DNA of 64,000 nt from Polaribacter vadi (GTDB lineage Bacteria > Bacteroidota > Bacteroidia > Flavobacteriales > Flavobacteriaceae): assembly GCF_001761365.1 (NCBI RefSeq), contig NZ_CP017477.1, positions 3,586,001-3,650,000 on the forward strand. The letters run 5' to 3'. A program made the position numbers and the translations under genes. The notes under the pieces were generated by a model that saw only the letters and a list, made by a program, of their open reading frames with translations, did not search any database and was not told where the DNA came from. Below, piece after piece: positions 41,724-50,797 of the stretch (positions are counted from its first letter, which is position 1; each line of letters starts with the position of its first letter).

Positions 41724-43466
41724 ATGCTACAAGAAAGAACTTTTCCGCAAAAAGTAATGTTGTTCTTTAAAGGGCTAGCAATGGGTGCTGCTAATAAAGT
41801 TCCTGGCGTTTCTGGAGGAACCGTTTCTTTTGTTTTAGGTTTTTATGAGGAGCTGATTTACTCTTTTCAAAAAGTGAATCTTAAAGCCTTAAAATTATTA
41901 TTGGCAGGAGAGTTCAAGAAATTTTATCACTACACAAATGCGCAATTTATTTTCCTTGTAATGGGTGGAAGTATCTTCAGTTATTTTAGCGTTTCTTTAC
42001 TATTAGATTATTTTTTGAAAAATTACGAACTCTATGTTTGGAGCTGGTTTTTTGGAATGATCATTGGCTCGATTTATTATATAGGGAAAGATTTTGGAGG
42101 TTGGACAAAAAGGAATTTTATTTCGTTAGTTGTTGGAGCAAGTATTGGTTTAGGAATTAGTTTTTTAACACCAGCAATTGAAAACGATAATCTTTGGTTT
42201 GTGTTTATTTGTGGAATTATTGGTGTTACAGGAATGACATTGCCTGGACTTTCTGGTTCTTTTATTTTAATATTATTGGGCAATTATGTGTTGCTGTTGG
42301 TAGATTCTGTAAATGTTTTGTTAAATGTAATGACCAATCTACTTACTGGTAATTTTGATGTTTTATCAGATCCTATAAAAGTGAGATATTTAAAAATAAT
42401 CGCTGTATTTACAAGTGGTTCTGCATTTGGTTTAGTGACTATTTCTCATCTTTTAGGCTATGTTTTAAAACATTATCATAAAATTGTAAATGCTGTTATT
42501 ATTGGTTTTATAACAGGTTCTTTAGGCATTGTTTGGCCTTGGAAAAAAACAATATATGTAACTGATAATGGTGTAATTTCTTTAGATTCAAAAGGAAATA
42601 AAATAGTAGAAAATTACGAACGTTTTATACCAGAAATTTTAAATTTAGAAACAGTGTTAGCGCTATTCTTTATATTTTTGGGAATCGGATTAATATTAGC
42701 AATCGATTATTATGATAGGAGAAGAAAAAATAAATTATATGGTTTGTTAGGAAAAAATATTTCCTATTCATTTTCAAGAGGATATTTTACGGATAAGTTT
42801 GAAAAATTAAAACTTAAAAAAAGTAAATATGTAAATTTCGATTTGCAAAATATAGAAGACTTTCCAACAATTATAGATGAAAATGAGCACTTAAAAGGCA
42901 TTAATGTAACCATTCCTTACAAAGAAGAAATTATTCCTTTTTTGAGTAAGATTGATAAAACTGCTAAAAAAATTGGTGCTGTAAACACAATCAAGTTTAC
43001 AAAAAGAGGTAATTTAAAAGGCTATAATTCAGATGTGGTTGGATTTGAAAATTCTTTAATTCCGTTGTTAAAAAAACATCATAAAAGAGCTTTAATTTTA
43101 GGAACTGGAGGCGCATCCAAAGCAATTGCATACGCTTTAAAAAGAAATGATATTAAATACAAATTTGTTTCTAGAAATCCTGAAGGAAAAAAAGAAATTT
43201 CGTACAACAGTTTAACGAAAGAAGTTATGGAGAAACATACAATTATTATTAATTCTACACCTTTAGGAACCTTTCCAGATATTGATAAATGTCCGAATAT
43301 TCCTTATCAGTTTATCACAAAAAACCATATTTTATACGATTTAATCTACAATCCAGCAATTTCTACTTTTTTATCAAAAGGAAAAGAAAAAGAAGCAATT
43401 ACTAAAAATGGTTTGCAAATGTTAGAGTTACAAGCAGAAGAATCGTGGAGAATTTGGAATCAATAA
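41724..43466 (+). CDS. DUF368 membrane protein fused to shikimate dehydrogenase
   Basis: One open frame of 580 residues joins two proteins. Residues 1-330 repeat the DUF368 pattern (GAANKVPGVSGGTVSFVLG, TLPGLSGSFILILLG, about eight helices, end ILAIDYYD). Residues 337-580 are a full AroE: LYGLLGKNISYSFSRGYF (shikimate-binding SxS), NVTIPYKEE (catalytic Lys), GYNSDVVGF, LGTGGASKAIAYAL (NADP Rossmann loop) and NSTPLG. The linker is DRRRKNK. AroE converts 3-dehydroshikimate to shikimate with NADPH. No stop or start codon lies between the two parts in frame. Confidence 0.85.
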   Translation: MLQERTFPQKVMLFFKGLAMGAANKVPGVSGGTVSFVLGFYEELIYSFQKVNLKALKLLLAGEFKKFYHYTNAQFIFLVMGGSIFSYFSVSLLLDYFLKNYELYVWSWFFGMIIGSIYYIGKDFGGWTKRNFISLVVGASIGLGISFLTPAIENDNLWFVFICGIIGVTGMTLPGLSGSFILILLGNYVLLLVDSVNVLLNVMTNLLTGNFDVLSDPIKVRYLKIIAVFTSGSAFGLVTISHLLGYVLKHYHKIVNAVIIGFITGSLGIVWPWKKTIYVTDNGVISLDSKGNKIVENYERFIPEILNLETVLALFFIFLGIGLILAIDYYDRRRKNKLYGLLGKNISYSFSRGYFTDKFEKLKLKKSKYVNFDLQNIEDFPTIIDENEHLKGINVTIPYKEEIIPFLSKIDKTAKKIGAVNTIKFTKRGNLKGYNSDVVGFENSLIPLLKKHHKRALILGTGGASKAIAYALKRNDIKYKFVSRNPEGKKEISYNSLTKEVMEKHTIIINSTPLGTFPDIDKCPNIPYQFITKNHILYDLIYNPAISTFLSKGKEKEAITKNGLQMLELQAEESWRIWNQ

Positions 43467-43579
43467 TCATAAATAATAAATTTTACTTATAATGATAACT
43501 TGTGATTGCCATAAGTTGTCTGTATTTTTACAAACAATATAATTATAGTATTATATTAAGACCTTTAAACATTGTATAT

Positions 43580-45556
43580 ATGTTAGATAATGCCAATCAA
43601 AATTTAGACAAAAACGAGTTAACATCTGGAGAAACAGAAAATAACGTAGAAAGTAGTAAACAAGAAACTGTTGCACAAACTACAGAAGAAGAAACCTCAA
43701 AAGATGTTGAAGTTGTTCAAGAAGCTACTGAATTAAAAGAAGAAAAAAAAGCTGAAATTATTGATGAAAATAAAGAGGCTGTAGATGAAATTGAAAAATC
43801 TGTAGCAGAAAATTCAGAGAATAATGACACTAAAGAAAATGCTCAGGAAGAAGTTGAAGCTGTAAATTATTCCAAATTTAGTCTTGAGGAATTAGTAGCA
43901 AGTCTTAAAAAGATTATAAGCGACAATCCTGTTCAGAAAATAAAAGTGCAAGTAGAAGAGGTTAAAAGCGCTTTTAATAAAAAGTTTGGAGCTTTTGTTG
44001 CAGAAAAGAAAAAAGCTTTTTTGGCTGAAGGTGGAAACAGTATCGATTTTCAGTTTTCGTTACCAGTTAAAGAAGAATACAATTCTTTATTATCTGAATA
44101 TAAAAAGAAAAGAGACGCTTATTACATCGAAATTGACAAACAATTAAACTCTAACTTAGAGAAAAGAGTAAAGGTTATCGAAGATTTAAAGGAGCTAATA
44201 GATGAGGCAGATGCCACAACTATGTATAAAAAATTCAAGGATATTCAAGATTCTTGGAGATCCATTGGTCCTGTACCAAAAACGTATTATAATGATACTT
44301 GGAAAATTTATCATCATCATGTAGAGCGTTTTTACGACTTATTAAACTTAAGTAACGATTTTAGAGATTTAGAGTTTAAAAATAATTTAGAGCAAAAATT
44401 ACAGATTATAGAAAAAGCGAAGTCTTTAGCTAATGAAGCTGATGTAAATTTTGCATCGAAAGAACTGCAAGATCTGCACAAAATTTGGAAAGAAGATATT
44501 GGACCAGTTGCCAGTGAAATGCGTGAAGAAATTTGGCATAAATTTAGTGAAGCAACTAAAATAATTCATGATAAAAGACATGATTATTTTAAAGAAATGC
44601 GTTCTAAATATCAGCAAATTACTGAGAAGAAATTAGAAGTTATTGAAGCTATTAATGCGTATGATACTTCTAATAATAAAAATCATAGTGATTGGCAAAA
44701 AAGTATAAACGATATTGAAGCGTTAAGAAAACAATATTTTAATGCAGGTAAATTGCCTTATACTAAAAGTGAAGAAGTTTGGCAAAAATTTAAAAAAGCG
44801 ACAAAGAAATTTAACAGTGCCAAAAATGTTTTTTACAAAGAGGAAAAGAATTGGCAACAAGAAAATTTAAAAAAGAAAATTGCATTAATTGAAATAGCTG
44901 AGTCTTTAAAAGAAAGTGAAGACTGGGAAAATGCGACAAATACATTAAAGAAAGTACAAGCAGATTGGAAAGATATTGGGCATGTACCTCGTAAATTTTC
45001 TGATGATATTTGGAAACGTTTTAAAGCAGCTTGTAATCATTATTTTGATAGATTACATCAACAGAAAAATAACGTAAGTAAAGAAGAACAAGCAAACGTT
45101 ACTGTTAAAAAAGAGTTTTTAGAAAACTTAAAGGAAACGAAACTAGCTACTAAAGAAGCAATTTTAAGTGCTATAAAAGATTGGAGAGCATTAGGTACTT
45201 TGCCAAGAAACATGCGACATTTAGAAGGGAAGTTTAACAAGCAAATAGATAAAATGTTTGAAACTTTGTCTTTAGATAAAGCTGAGATTTCTATGTTAAA
45301 GTTTACAACAGTTGTAGATGGTTATGTAGCTGATAATGATCAGAGAAAATTAGAGTCAGAGCAATTTTTTATTAGAAAAAAGATAGATGAAGCGACTAAA
45401 GAAATTCAACAATTAGAAAATAATTTAGGTTTCTTTTCCAATGCAAAACCAAACAATCCTTTAGTGATGAATGTAAAAAATCAAGTAGCTAAATTTAAAG
45501 AAGATGTTTTAATCTGGGAGCAAAAATTAAATTATCTTAAAAATTTAGATAATTAA
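43580..45556 (+). CDS. DUF349 repeat protein
   Basis: From the ATG at 43580 the product has 658 residues; upstream in-frame codons are hydrophobic and not conserved. Residues 1-100 are acidic and low in complexity (Glu, Asp, Thr, Val). Then follow about five DUF349-type helical repeats, each with a W in the pattern DIQDSWRSIGPVP, HKIWKEDIGPV, QADWKDIGHVP, KDWRALGTLP. Members are intracellular coiled-coil proteins of unknown function. The gene ends at a strong terminator. Confidence 0.82.
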   Translation: MLDNANQNLDKNELTSGETENNVESSKQETVAQTTEEETSKDVEVVQEATELKEEKKAEIIDENKEAVDEIEKSVAENSENNDTKENAQEEVEAVNYSKFSLEELVASLKKIISDNPVQKIKVQVEEVKSAFNKKFGAFVAEKKKAFLAEGGNSIDFQFSLPVKEEYNSLLSEYKKKRDAYYIEIDKQLNSNLEKRVKVIEDLKELIDEADATTMYKKFKDIQDSWRSIGPVPKTYYNDTWKIYHHHVERFYDLLNLSNDFRDLEFKNNLEQKLQIIEKAKSLANEADVNFASKELQDLHKIWKEDIGPVASEMREEIWHKFSEATKIIHDKRHDYFKEMRSKYQQITEKKLEVIEAINAYDTSNNKNHSDWQKSINDIEALRKQYFNAGKLPYTKSEEVWQKFKKATKKFNSAKNVFYKEEKNWQQENLKKKIALIEIAESLKESEDWENATNTLKKVQADWKDIGHVPRKFSDDIWKRFKAACNHYFDRLHQQKNNVSKEEQANVTVKKEFLENLKETKLATKEAILSAIKDWRALGTLPRNMRHLEGKFNKQIDKMFETLSLDKAEISMLKFTTVVDGYVADNDQRKLESEQFFIRKKIDEATKEIQQLENNLGFFSNAKPNNPLVMNVKNQVAKFKEDVLIWEQKLNYLKNLDN

Positions 45557-45577
45557 TTACAATATTTAAAATTTAAG

Positions 45578-45609
45578 AAAACTCAAAACTATGTTTTGAG
45601 TTTTTTTTT
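45578..45609 (+). terminator. Terminator after the DUF349 gene
   Basis: AAAACTCAAAAC (45578-45589), a TAT loop, GTTTTGAGTTTT (45593-45604) and a T run to 45609. Confidence 0.88.
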
Positions 45610-45869
45610 GGGTTAAAAATGTCAGTTAGGAAATAAAACAGACCTCACACAGTTTGTTATTTTGTAGAAATCTCGCACAAAGCTTATAAACTTTGAGAGA
45701 TCAAACCCAAGAAAAACCATTTTGTTTGAGATGCTTTCGGCAAGACAAACTGGGTGTTCTAAGACTATTTGTAATAAAACTGTGTAAGATAATAAGTTTA
45801 ATAATAACTATACAAATCAGAAAAGTATCACATCAAACTTAGTAATCAACCCAAAATAAACACCACAAA
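45610..45869. other. Intergenic region with degraded repeats
   Basis: No gene is seen. The stretch holds a GACCTCACACAG half-site of the CCTCACAG repeat family (near 45641) and a distant ACTGTGTAAGAT end (near 45780), with no clear structure otherwise. It lies between convergent genes. Confidence 0.5.
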
Positions 45870-45897
45870 AAAACTCGAAGCTTTCACTTCGAGTTTT
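45870..45897. terminator. Terminator of the Nif3/zinc-ribbon operon
   Basis: AAAACTCGAAG (45870-45880), CTTTCA loop, CTTCGAGTTTT (45887-45897), with A tracts on the left and T on the right, so both orientations are possible. It lies 22 bases from the stop of the zinc-ribbon-like gene. Confidence 0.85.
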
Positions 45898-45919
45898 TTA
45901 CTATTTTATTTCTTTTAGA

Positions 45920-46693
45920 TTAAGAAAACATCTTATCCATTTTTTCTTTTTCTTCTTCAGCTAAAGCAGCATCTACTAAAATACGTCCACTATGTTCGTC
46001 TATAGTAATTTTCTTTCTGTTCGCTATTTCTAACTGTACTTGTGGTGGAATTGTAAAATAAGAACCTCCAGAAGCTCCACGTTCTATGGCAACAACTGCT
46101 AAACCGTTTTTAACTTTGGTTCTAATTCTATTATAAGCAGTATATAAATGCTCATCTAAAGATTCACCAAATTCTTTCGATTTTTTTATCAAAAGTGCTT
46201 CCTCTTTTTCAGTTTCTTTTAAAATAGCATCTAATTCAGCTTTTTTATGACCTAAATGAGCTTCTTGTTTTGCTAATTTTTCTTTAGTAGCATCAATTAC
46301 TTCATTCTTTTGAGCAATTTTAGCTTTATACTCGTTAATTCTTTTTTCAGCTAATTGAATTTCCAAATCTTGGTATTCAATTTCTTTCGATAAAGAATCA
46401 AACTCTCTGTTATTTCTAACCTTTTGTTGTTGCTCATCGTATTTTTTCATTAACGAATTAGATTCATCTATTGCTAACTTTTTGTTATTAATATCTGTTT
46501 CTAAACTAGTAACATCTTTATTTAAGTTTGCAACTCTTGTATTTAATCCAGCAACTTCATCCTCTAAATCTTCCACTTCTAAAGGTAGTTCACCTCTAAC
46601 GTTTCTAATTTCGTCAATTCTAGAGTCTATTAATTGTAAATCATACAATGCTCTTAATTTTGCTTCAACCGAAATTTCTTTCTTCTTTGCCAT
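45920..46693 (-). CDS. Zinc-ribbon-type coiled-coil protein with cysteines lost
   Basis: The 257-residue protein is a long helical coiled coil (residues about 20-190) ended by a small domain matching C4-type zinc-ribbon proteins (CdsZ/HP0958-like). In that domain the usual cysteine pairs are replaced: ERGASGGSYFTIPPQ and DEHSGRILVD have Ser/Gly where RGxCGGC and CEHCGR are expected, so zinc cannot be bound in the usual way. It is co-transcribed with nif3 (2 bases apart). Such proteins act in RNA or flagellar regulation in other phyla; the role here is unknown. Confidence 0.78.
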   Translation of the reverse strand: MAKKKEISVEAKLRALYDLQLIDSRIDEIRNVRGELPLEVEDLEDEVAGLNTRVANLNKDVTSLETDINNKKLAIDESNSLMKKYDEQQQKVRNNREFDSLSKEIEYQDLEIQLAEKRINEYKAKIAQKNEVIDATKEKLAKQEAHLGHKKAELDAILKETEKEEALLIKKSKEFGESLDEHLYTAYNRIRTKVKNGLAVVAIERGASGGSYFTIPPQVQLEIANRKKITIDEHSGRILVDAALAEEEKEKMDKMFS

Positions 46694-46695
46694 GT

Positions 46696-47790
46696 TTATA
46701 TGTAATATATAGGATTTGTACTTTTTTCTGATAAAATGACTGCAAAATTACTAAATTTTTTTGTAAGATAATCAACCAAAAGGTTTTTTGTAAACTGTTC
46801 GCTCTCATAATGTCCAATATCTGCCAAAAGTATACTGTTTTCGGCTTTAAAAAACTCATGATATTTAAAATCTGCAGAAATATACGCATCTGCACCAGCT
46901 TTTTTTGCGTTAGAAATGGCAAAACTTCCAGATCCACCCAAAACTGCCACTTTTTTTATCTTTTTATTGATGAGTGCAGAATGTCGAACACAATCGGTTT
47001 TCATTGTTTTTTTGAGATATGCTAAAAAATCTTTTTCGTCCATTTCAGTTTTAAACTCACCAATCATTCCCATACCAATATTTTGATATACATTTTCTGT
47101 AGTTACAATTTCGTAGGCAACTTCTTCATATGCGTGATTTCCTTTTAAAGCTTTTAAAATGGCACTTTCATTTTTGCTCTCAAAAACTACAGAAATTTTG
47201 GTTTCTTCTCTTTTTGTAAGTTCGCCTTTCTTGCCAAAAGTAGGATTTGAATCTTCATTTCCTCGAAAAGAAGAAGTACCATGAACATCAAAAGAACACA
47301 AATCGTAATTTCCTAGACTTCCTGCTCCAGCTTCAAATAACTTTTCTTTTAATGTTGAAGCTTTATCAATAGGAACATAGGTTGTAAGTTTTTTTATAAT
47401 TCCTTTTTTAGGGATTAATATTTTAGTGTTCATCAACCCTAAAACTTCACACATTTTTGCAGAAACTCCGTTTTTAGAATTATCTAAAGCAGTGTGTGTT
47501 GCATAAATAGCAATGTTATTTTGTATCGCTTTTAAAACCACTCTCTCTACATAATTATTTCCGTTGATTTTTTTTAATCCACCAAAAATAATAGGATGAA
47601 AACTTACAATTAAGTTGCAATTTTTAGCAATAGCTTCATCTACAGTTTCCTCTAAAGTATCTAAAGTTACTAAAACCCCAGTAACTTCTGTTTGATAATT
47701 GCCAATTAACAAGCCAACATTGTCAAAATCTTCAGCATAGTGTAAAGGCGCTAATTCCTCAATGTAATTTGTAATGTTTTGAATGATCAT
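46696..47790 (-). CDS. Nif3-like dinuclear metal centre protein (DUF34)
   Basis: The 364-residue protein has the metal-binding patterns SFHPIIFGGLKKI, IYATHTALDNSKNGV and, near the end, DIGHYESEQF, with an inserted ACT-like/CutA-like middle domain (about 125-240) as in the long YqfO type. Nif3-type proteins are hexameric with two metals per subunit; proposed role is GTP cyclohydrolase-like or metal insertion. It precedes the coiled-coil zinc-ribbon gene by two bases, a pairing common in Bacteroidetes. Confidence 0.88.
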   Translation of the reverse strand: MIIQNITNYIEELAPLHYAEDFDNVGLLIGNYQTEVTGVLVTLDTLEETVDEAIAKNCNLIVSFHPIIFGGLKKINGNNYVERVVLKAIQNNIAIYATHTALDNSKNGVSAKMCEVLGLMNTKILIPKKGIIKKLTTYVPIDKASTLKEKLFEAGAGSLGNYDLCSFDVHGTSSFRGNEDSNPTFGKKGELTKREETKISVVFESKNESAILKALKGNHAYEEVAYEIVTTENVYQNIGMGMIGEFKTEMDEKDFLAYLKKTMKTDCVRHSALINKKIKKVAVLGGSGSFAISNAKKAGADAYISADFKYHEFFKAENSILLADIGHYESEQFTKNLLVDYLTKKFSNFAVILSEKSTNPIYYI

Positions 47791-47865
47791 AAAATGAAAT
47801 TATATAAAACTCAAAGTTAACATTTTCCATTCATCAATCCATAAAAATGCCTTATTTTTGAGTTG

Positions 47866-48894
47866 ATGAAATTTTTACGATTCTTATTATTTCCGTTTGC
47901 AATTATTTATGATGTTGTAACAACAACCAGAAATTTATTTTTTGATGTTGGCATTTTTAAGCAAACCTCTTTTAAAATTCCAGTACTTGTGGTTGGTAAT
48001 TTAAGTGTTGGAGGAACTGGAAAAACGCCTCAAATCGAATATTTGATAAGATTGCTCAATAAGCAATTTAAAGTGGCAGTTTTAAGCAGAGGTTACAAAC
48101 GTAAAACAACTGGTTTTGTGCTGTTAAATGATGCTCATATTGCTTTAGATGTTGGTGATGAACCTTTGCAATACTTCAAAAAATTTAAAAATATAGATGT
48201 TGCAGTTGATGCAAATAGGGTAGAAGGCATTCAACAATTGATAAAAAGTAAGTCGCCAGAACTTATTTTGTTAGATGATGCCTATCAACATAGAAAAGTA
48301 AAAGGCAGTTTTTACATTTTACTCACCAAATTCGATGATTTATTTACAGATGATTTTTTGTTGCCAACAGGAAATTTAAGAGAGAGTAGAAGTGGAGCAA
48401 AAAGAGCAAATGTAATTGTAGTAACAAAATGTCCTGCAGATTTAAATCAGCAACAACAAGAAACGATTAAAAGGAAATTAGAGAAATATCAAAAAGAAGT
48501 ATTTTTTACGACAATTTCTTATGGAGCAATTTTATCATCAAAAAATATTATTTCTATTGATGAGTTAAAAGATTATAAAATTTTATTAGTTACAGGAATC
48601 GCAAATCCAAATCCTCTTTTAGGTTTTTTAAATAATAAAAAAATAGATTTTAAACATTTAAAGTTTGCAGATCATCATAATTTTTCATCAACAGAAATAG
48701 AAAACATACAACTAGAGTTTGATGCTCTTACATCAACAAAAAAAATAATTTTAACCACAGAAAAAGATTTTGTTCGCTTAGAAAAAAGTATTGAAAACCT
48801 TTTTTATATTCCTATAGAAACCAGTTTTTTAGACAATCAACAAGATGGTTTTGATAAATTAATTATGAATCATATACAACAAAACCGATGTTAA
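47866..48894 (+). CDS. lpxK: Tetraacyldisaccharide 4'-kinase
   Basis: LpxK phosphorylates the lipid A precursor at the inner membrane, sixth step of the Raetz pathway. The 342-residue protein has an N-terminal membrane helix (FLRFLLFPFAIIYDVVT), a P-loop VGNLSVGGTGKTP, VLSRGYKRKTTGF, and LDDAYQHRKV (acidic catalytic region). ATG 47866 is preferred to the TTG at 47863. TATTTTTG at 47853-47860 resembles a -7 box but sits only 5 bases before the start. Confidence 0.92.
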   Translation: MKFLRFLLFPFAIIYDVVTTTRNLFFDVGIFKQTSFKIPVLVVGNLSVGGTGKTPQIEYLIRLLNKQFKVAVLSRGYKRKTTGFVLLNDAHIALDVGDEPLQYFKKFKNIDVAVDANRVEGIQQLIKSKSPELILLDDAYQHRKVKGSFYILLTKFDDLFTDDFLLPTGNLRESRSGAKRANVIVVTKCPADLNQQQQETIKRKLEKYQKEVFFTTISYGAILSSKNIISIDELKDYKILLVTGIANPNPLLGFLNNKKIDFKHLKFADHHNFSSTEIENIQLEFDALTSTKKIILTTEKDFVRLEKSIENLFYIPIETSFLDNQQDGFDKLIMNHIQQNRC

Positions 48895-48914
48895 AAACAT
48901 CGGTTTCTCTTTTT
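48882..48914 (+). terminator. Terminator overlapping the end of lpxK
   Basis: AAACCGATGTT (48882-48892), AAA loop, AACATCGGTTT (48896-48906), then a C/T stretch. The stem includes the last codons and the stop of lpxK. Confidence 0.8.
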
Positions 48915-49040
48915 GAATTTTTGCTAGAAACATTTAAAATGTGATTACTAACATATTTAGGACACAATAAAGTTTAACAAGTCACAGTTTATATTTTATT
49001 ATGGTATTATTTTTGATACTTTTGAAGAAATTAAAAGATT

Positions 49041-49538
49041 ATGAATAAATTATTTGGGTTTTTTATGGTTAGCCTTTTAGCTTATCAAACCTCATTTTCT
49101 CAACAGATAGATTCAACTGAAGTTGAGGTAGCTGAAATTGAAGTTGTTAACAAAATCGAATTGGATTGGGTTGCTACTTATAAAGAAGCTTTAAAAAAAT
49201 CAAAAAAAGAAAATAAACCTGTTTTAATGTATTTTACAGGTTCAGATTGGTGTGGTCCATGTAAAATTTTAGACAAAGATTTATTTCATACCGAAAAATT
49301 TAAAGCATTAGCAGATAAAGATTTGGTGTTATTAGAAGTAGATATTCCTAGAAGAACAGATATAATTTCTGCGGATAAAATGAATGAAAATTTATATTTG
49401 CAAAGCAAATACAAAGTAAGAGCGTTCCCTACTTTAATGATGGTAAATCATAGAGGAAAAAAAATAGCAGAAAAAAAAGGCTATGTAATGACGGAATATT
49501 ATTATCCTTTTTTCCAATCAGTTATCTTAAAATATTAA
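49041..49538 (+). CDS. Secreted thioredoxin-family protein
   Basis: The 165-residue protein has a signal peptide (FFMVSLLAYQTSFSQ) and a thioredoxin fold of the Thioredoxin_7 type: KPVLMYFTGSDWCGPCKILDKDLF with the WCGPC redox pair, and KVRAFPTLMMVNHRG with the cis-Pro. A 25-residue acidic linker follows the signal. It would act in the periplasm on disulfides. It is a single-gene unit closed by a perfect palindromic terminator. Confidence 0.88.
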   Translation: MNKLFGFFMVSLLAYQTSFSQQIDSTEVEVAEIEVVNKIELDWVATYKEALKKSKKENKPVLMYFTGSDWCGPCKILDKDLFHTEKFKALADKDLVLLEVDIPRRTDIISADKMNENLYLQSKYKVRAFPTLMMVNHRGKKIAEKKGYVMTEYYYPFFQSVILKY

Positions 49539-49543
49539 ACAAA

Positions 49544-49573
49544 AAAAAACGAAGCAAATTTGCTTCGTTTTTT
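49544..49573. terminator. Bidirectional terminator between thioredoxin and OmpA genes
   Basis: AAAAAACGAAGCAAA (49544-49558) and its exact complement (49559-49573) make a 15-bp palindrome; both convergent genes can use it. Confidence 0.9.
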
Positions 49574-49604
49574 TATATATGTTAAATAGATTTTAAGCTA
49601 TTTG

Positions 49605-50705
49605 TTATTTTTGATTTACAACTCTAAAAGTAGTTCTTCTGTTTATAGCATGTTCAGCTTCAGAACAAACAACATCATCTGAACATTTATTTAATAATCT
49701 AGACTCTCCAAAACCTTTTGCATATAATTGGCTTAAGTTAATTCCTTTAGATATTAAGTAATCTGTAACAGCTTTTGCTCTTCTGTCAGACAATTCTTGG
49801 TTGTCTTTTTTTGTTCCTCTCATATCTGTGTGAGATTCAATAAAAACAGCAACACCATCATTTAAAATTGGTAATAAACGAGCATCAATAATTTGTTTTG
49901 CACCTTCATTTAAAGTAGCACTAGAAAAATCCCAATTAATTGGTAAAGGTGTATTGTCAATTAATTGACAGTCTACAGCTTTCCAAGAAGTTAACCCTCC
50001 TTTTTGTACTAAAATTTCTTTGGTAACAGATCTAAAAACAGCAGGTATCACAACCTCTTCAGTTCTTGCATCTCTTACTAAAACAGTTTTCTCTATTGTT
50101 TGGTATTCTGCTTCAGTTTTTACCAAAGTTGTACTGGGTGGTTTTACCATTACTTTTCTTTGGTACGTTTTTCTAACACCAGGAATAGGAATTTTTACCA
50201 CAGATGCATCACTTTGTAATTTTTCTACTGGCATTGTTTTAAATTCAGCAGGTAATGGCTTGTAACACCAATATCTACAATCATCTGGATCATCAGAATC
50301 ACAATTTGGCATTTTCTCACTCATTTCCCAACTTGCAGAAGCAGCTTTTGTTTCAACAGTTTCAAAACCTTGAATAAAAACAGCTTTTTGAGATTCTAAT
50401 CGTGTACCATCTTCTTTTTCAAAATAAGTAACTTCTTGAGTACCCCAAACAGCAGGAACAATTTTTACTTCTTGACCACTTTCTTTAATTAAAACTTTTT
50501 CTTGAATGGTTCTATATTCAGCAGGAAACGTAACAATTTTTCTGTATTCTGGAGAAACAGCAACATTTATAGTTTCATTTTTATATATATCTGGAGTTTT
50601 ACAACGAACATAACATTTTCCTGGCTCTGGATTTTCTGGTAAATCTTGACCAAAAGTAATAGTAGCCATCATTAAAATAGCTATACTTAATAGAAATTTT
50701 TTCAT
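49605..50705 (-). CDS. OmpA-family outer-membrane protein
   Basis: The 366-residue product from MKKFLLSIAILMMATITFGQ has a signal peptide, a central region of repeated strands (AEYRTIQEKVLI, AVFRSVTKEILV and similar) and a C-terminal OmpA peptidoglycan-binding domain (DFSSATLNEGAKQIIDARLLPIL, ESHTDMRGTKKDNQELSDRRAKAV, GFGESRLL). Four cysteines in the central region (CDSDDPDDCRYWC) may form disulfides. The upstream Met at 50723 gives a signal-less extension and is not used. The protein ties the outer membrane to the cell wall. Confidence 0.88.
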   Translation of the reverse strand: MKKFLLSIAILMMATITFGQDLPENPEPGKCYVRCKTPDIYKNETINVAVSPEYRKIVTFPAEYRTIQEKVLIKESGQEVKIVPAVWGTQEVTYFEKEDGTRLESQKAVFIQGFETVETKAASASWEMSEKMPNCDSDDPDDCRYWCYKPLPAEFKTMPVEKLQSDASVVKIPIPGVRKTYQRKVMVKPPSTTLVKTEAEYQTIEKTVLVRDARTEEVVIPAVFRSVTKEILVQKGGLTSWKAVDCQLIDNTPLPINWDFSSATLNEGAKQIIDARLLPILNDGVAVFIESHTDMRGTKKDNQELSDRRAKAVTDYLISKGINLSQLYAKGFGESRLLNKCSDDVVCSEAEHAINRRTTFRVVNQK

Positions 50706-50797
50706 ACTCTTTAACATTAACAATACTTTAGTTTGGTAAATAACGATTGTGCCAAAAGTACTAAAAACATTTATAAGTTGATAGCAAAATTTTAAAA

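Noticed and set aside
43502..43579. Upstream start of the DUF349 protein
   Set aside because: The extra 26 residues are hydrophobic and follow a GTG; the acidic N-terminus from ATG 43580 fits the family.
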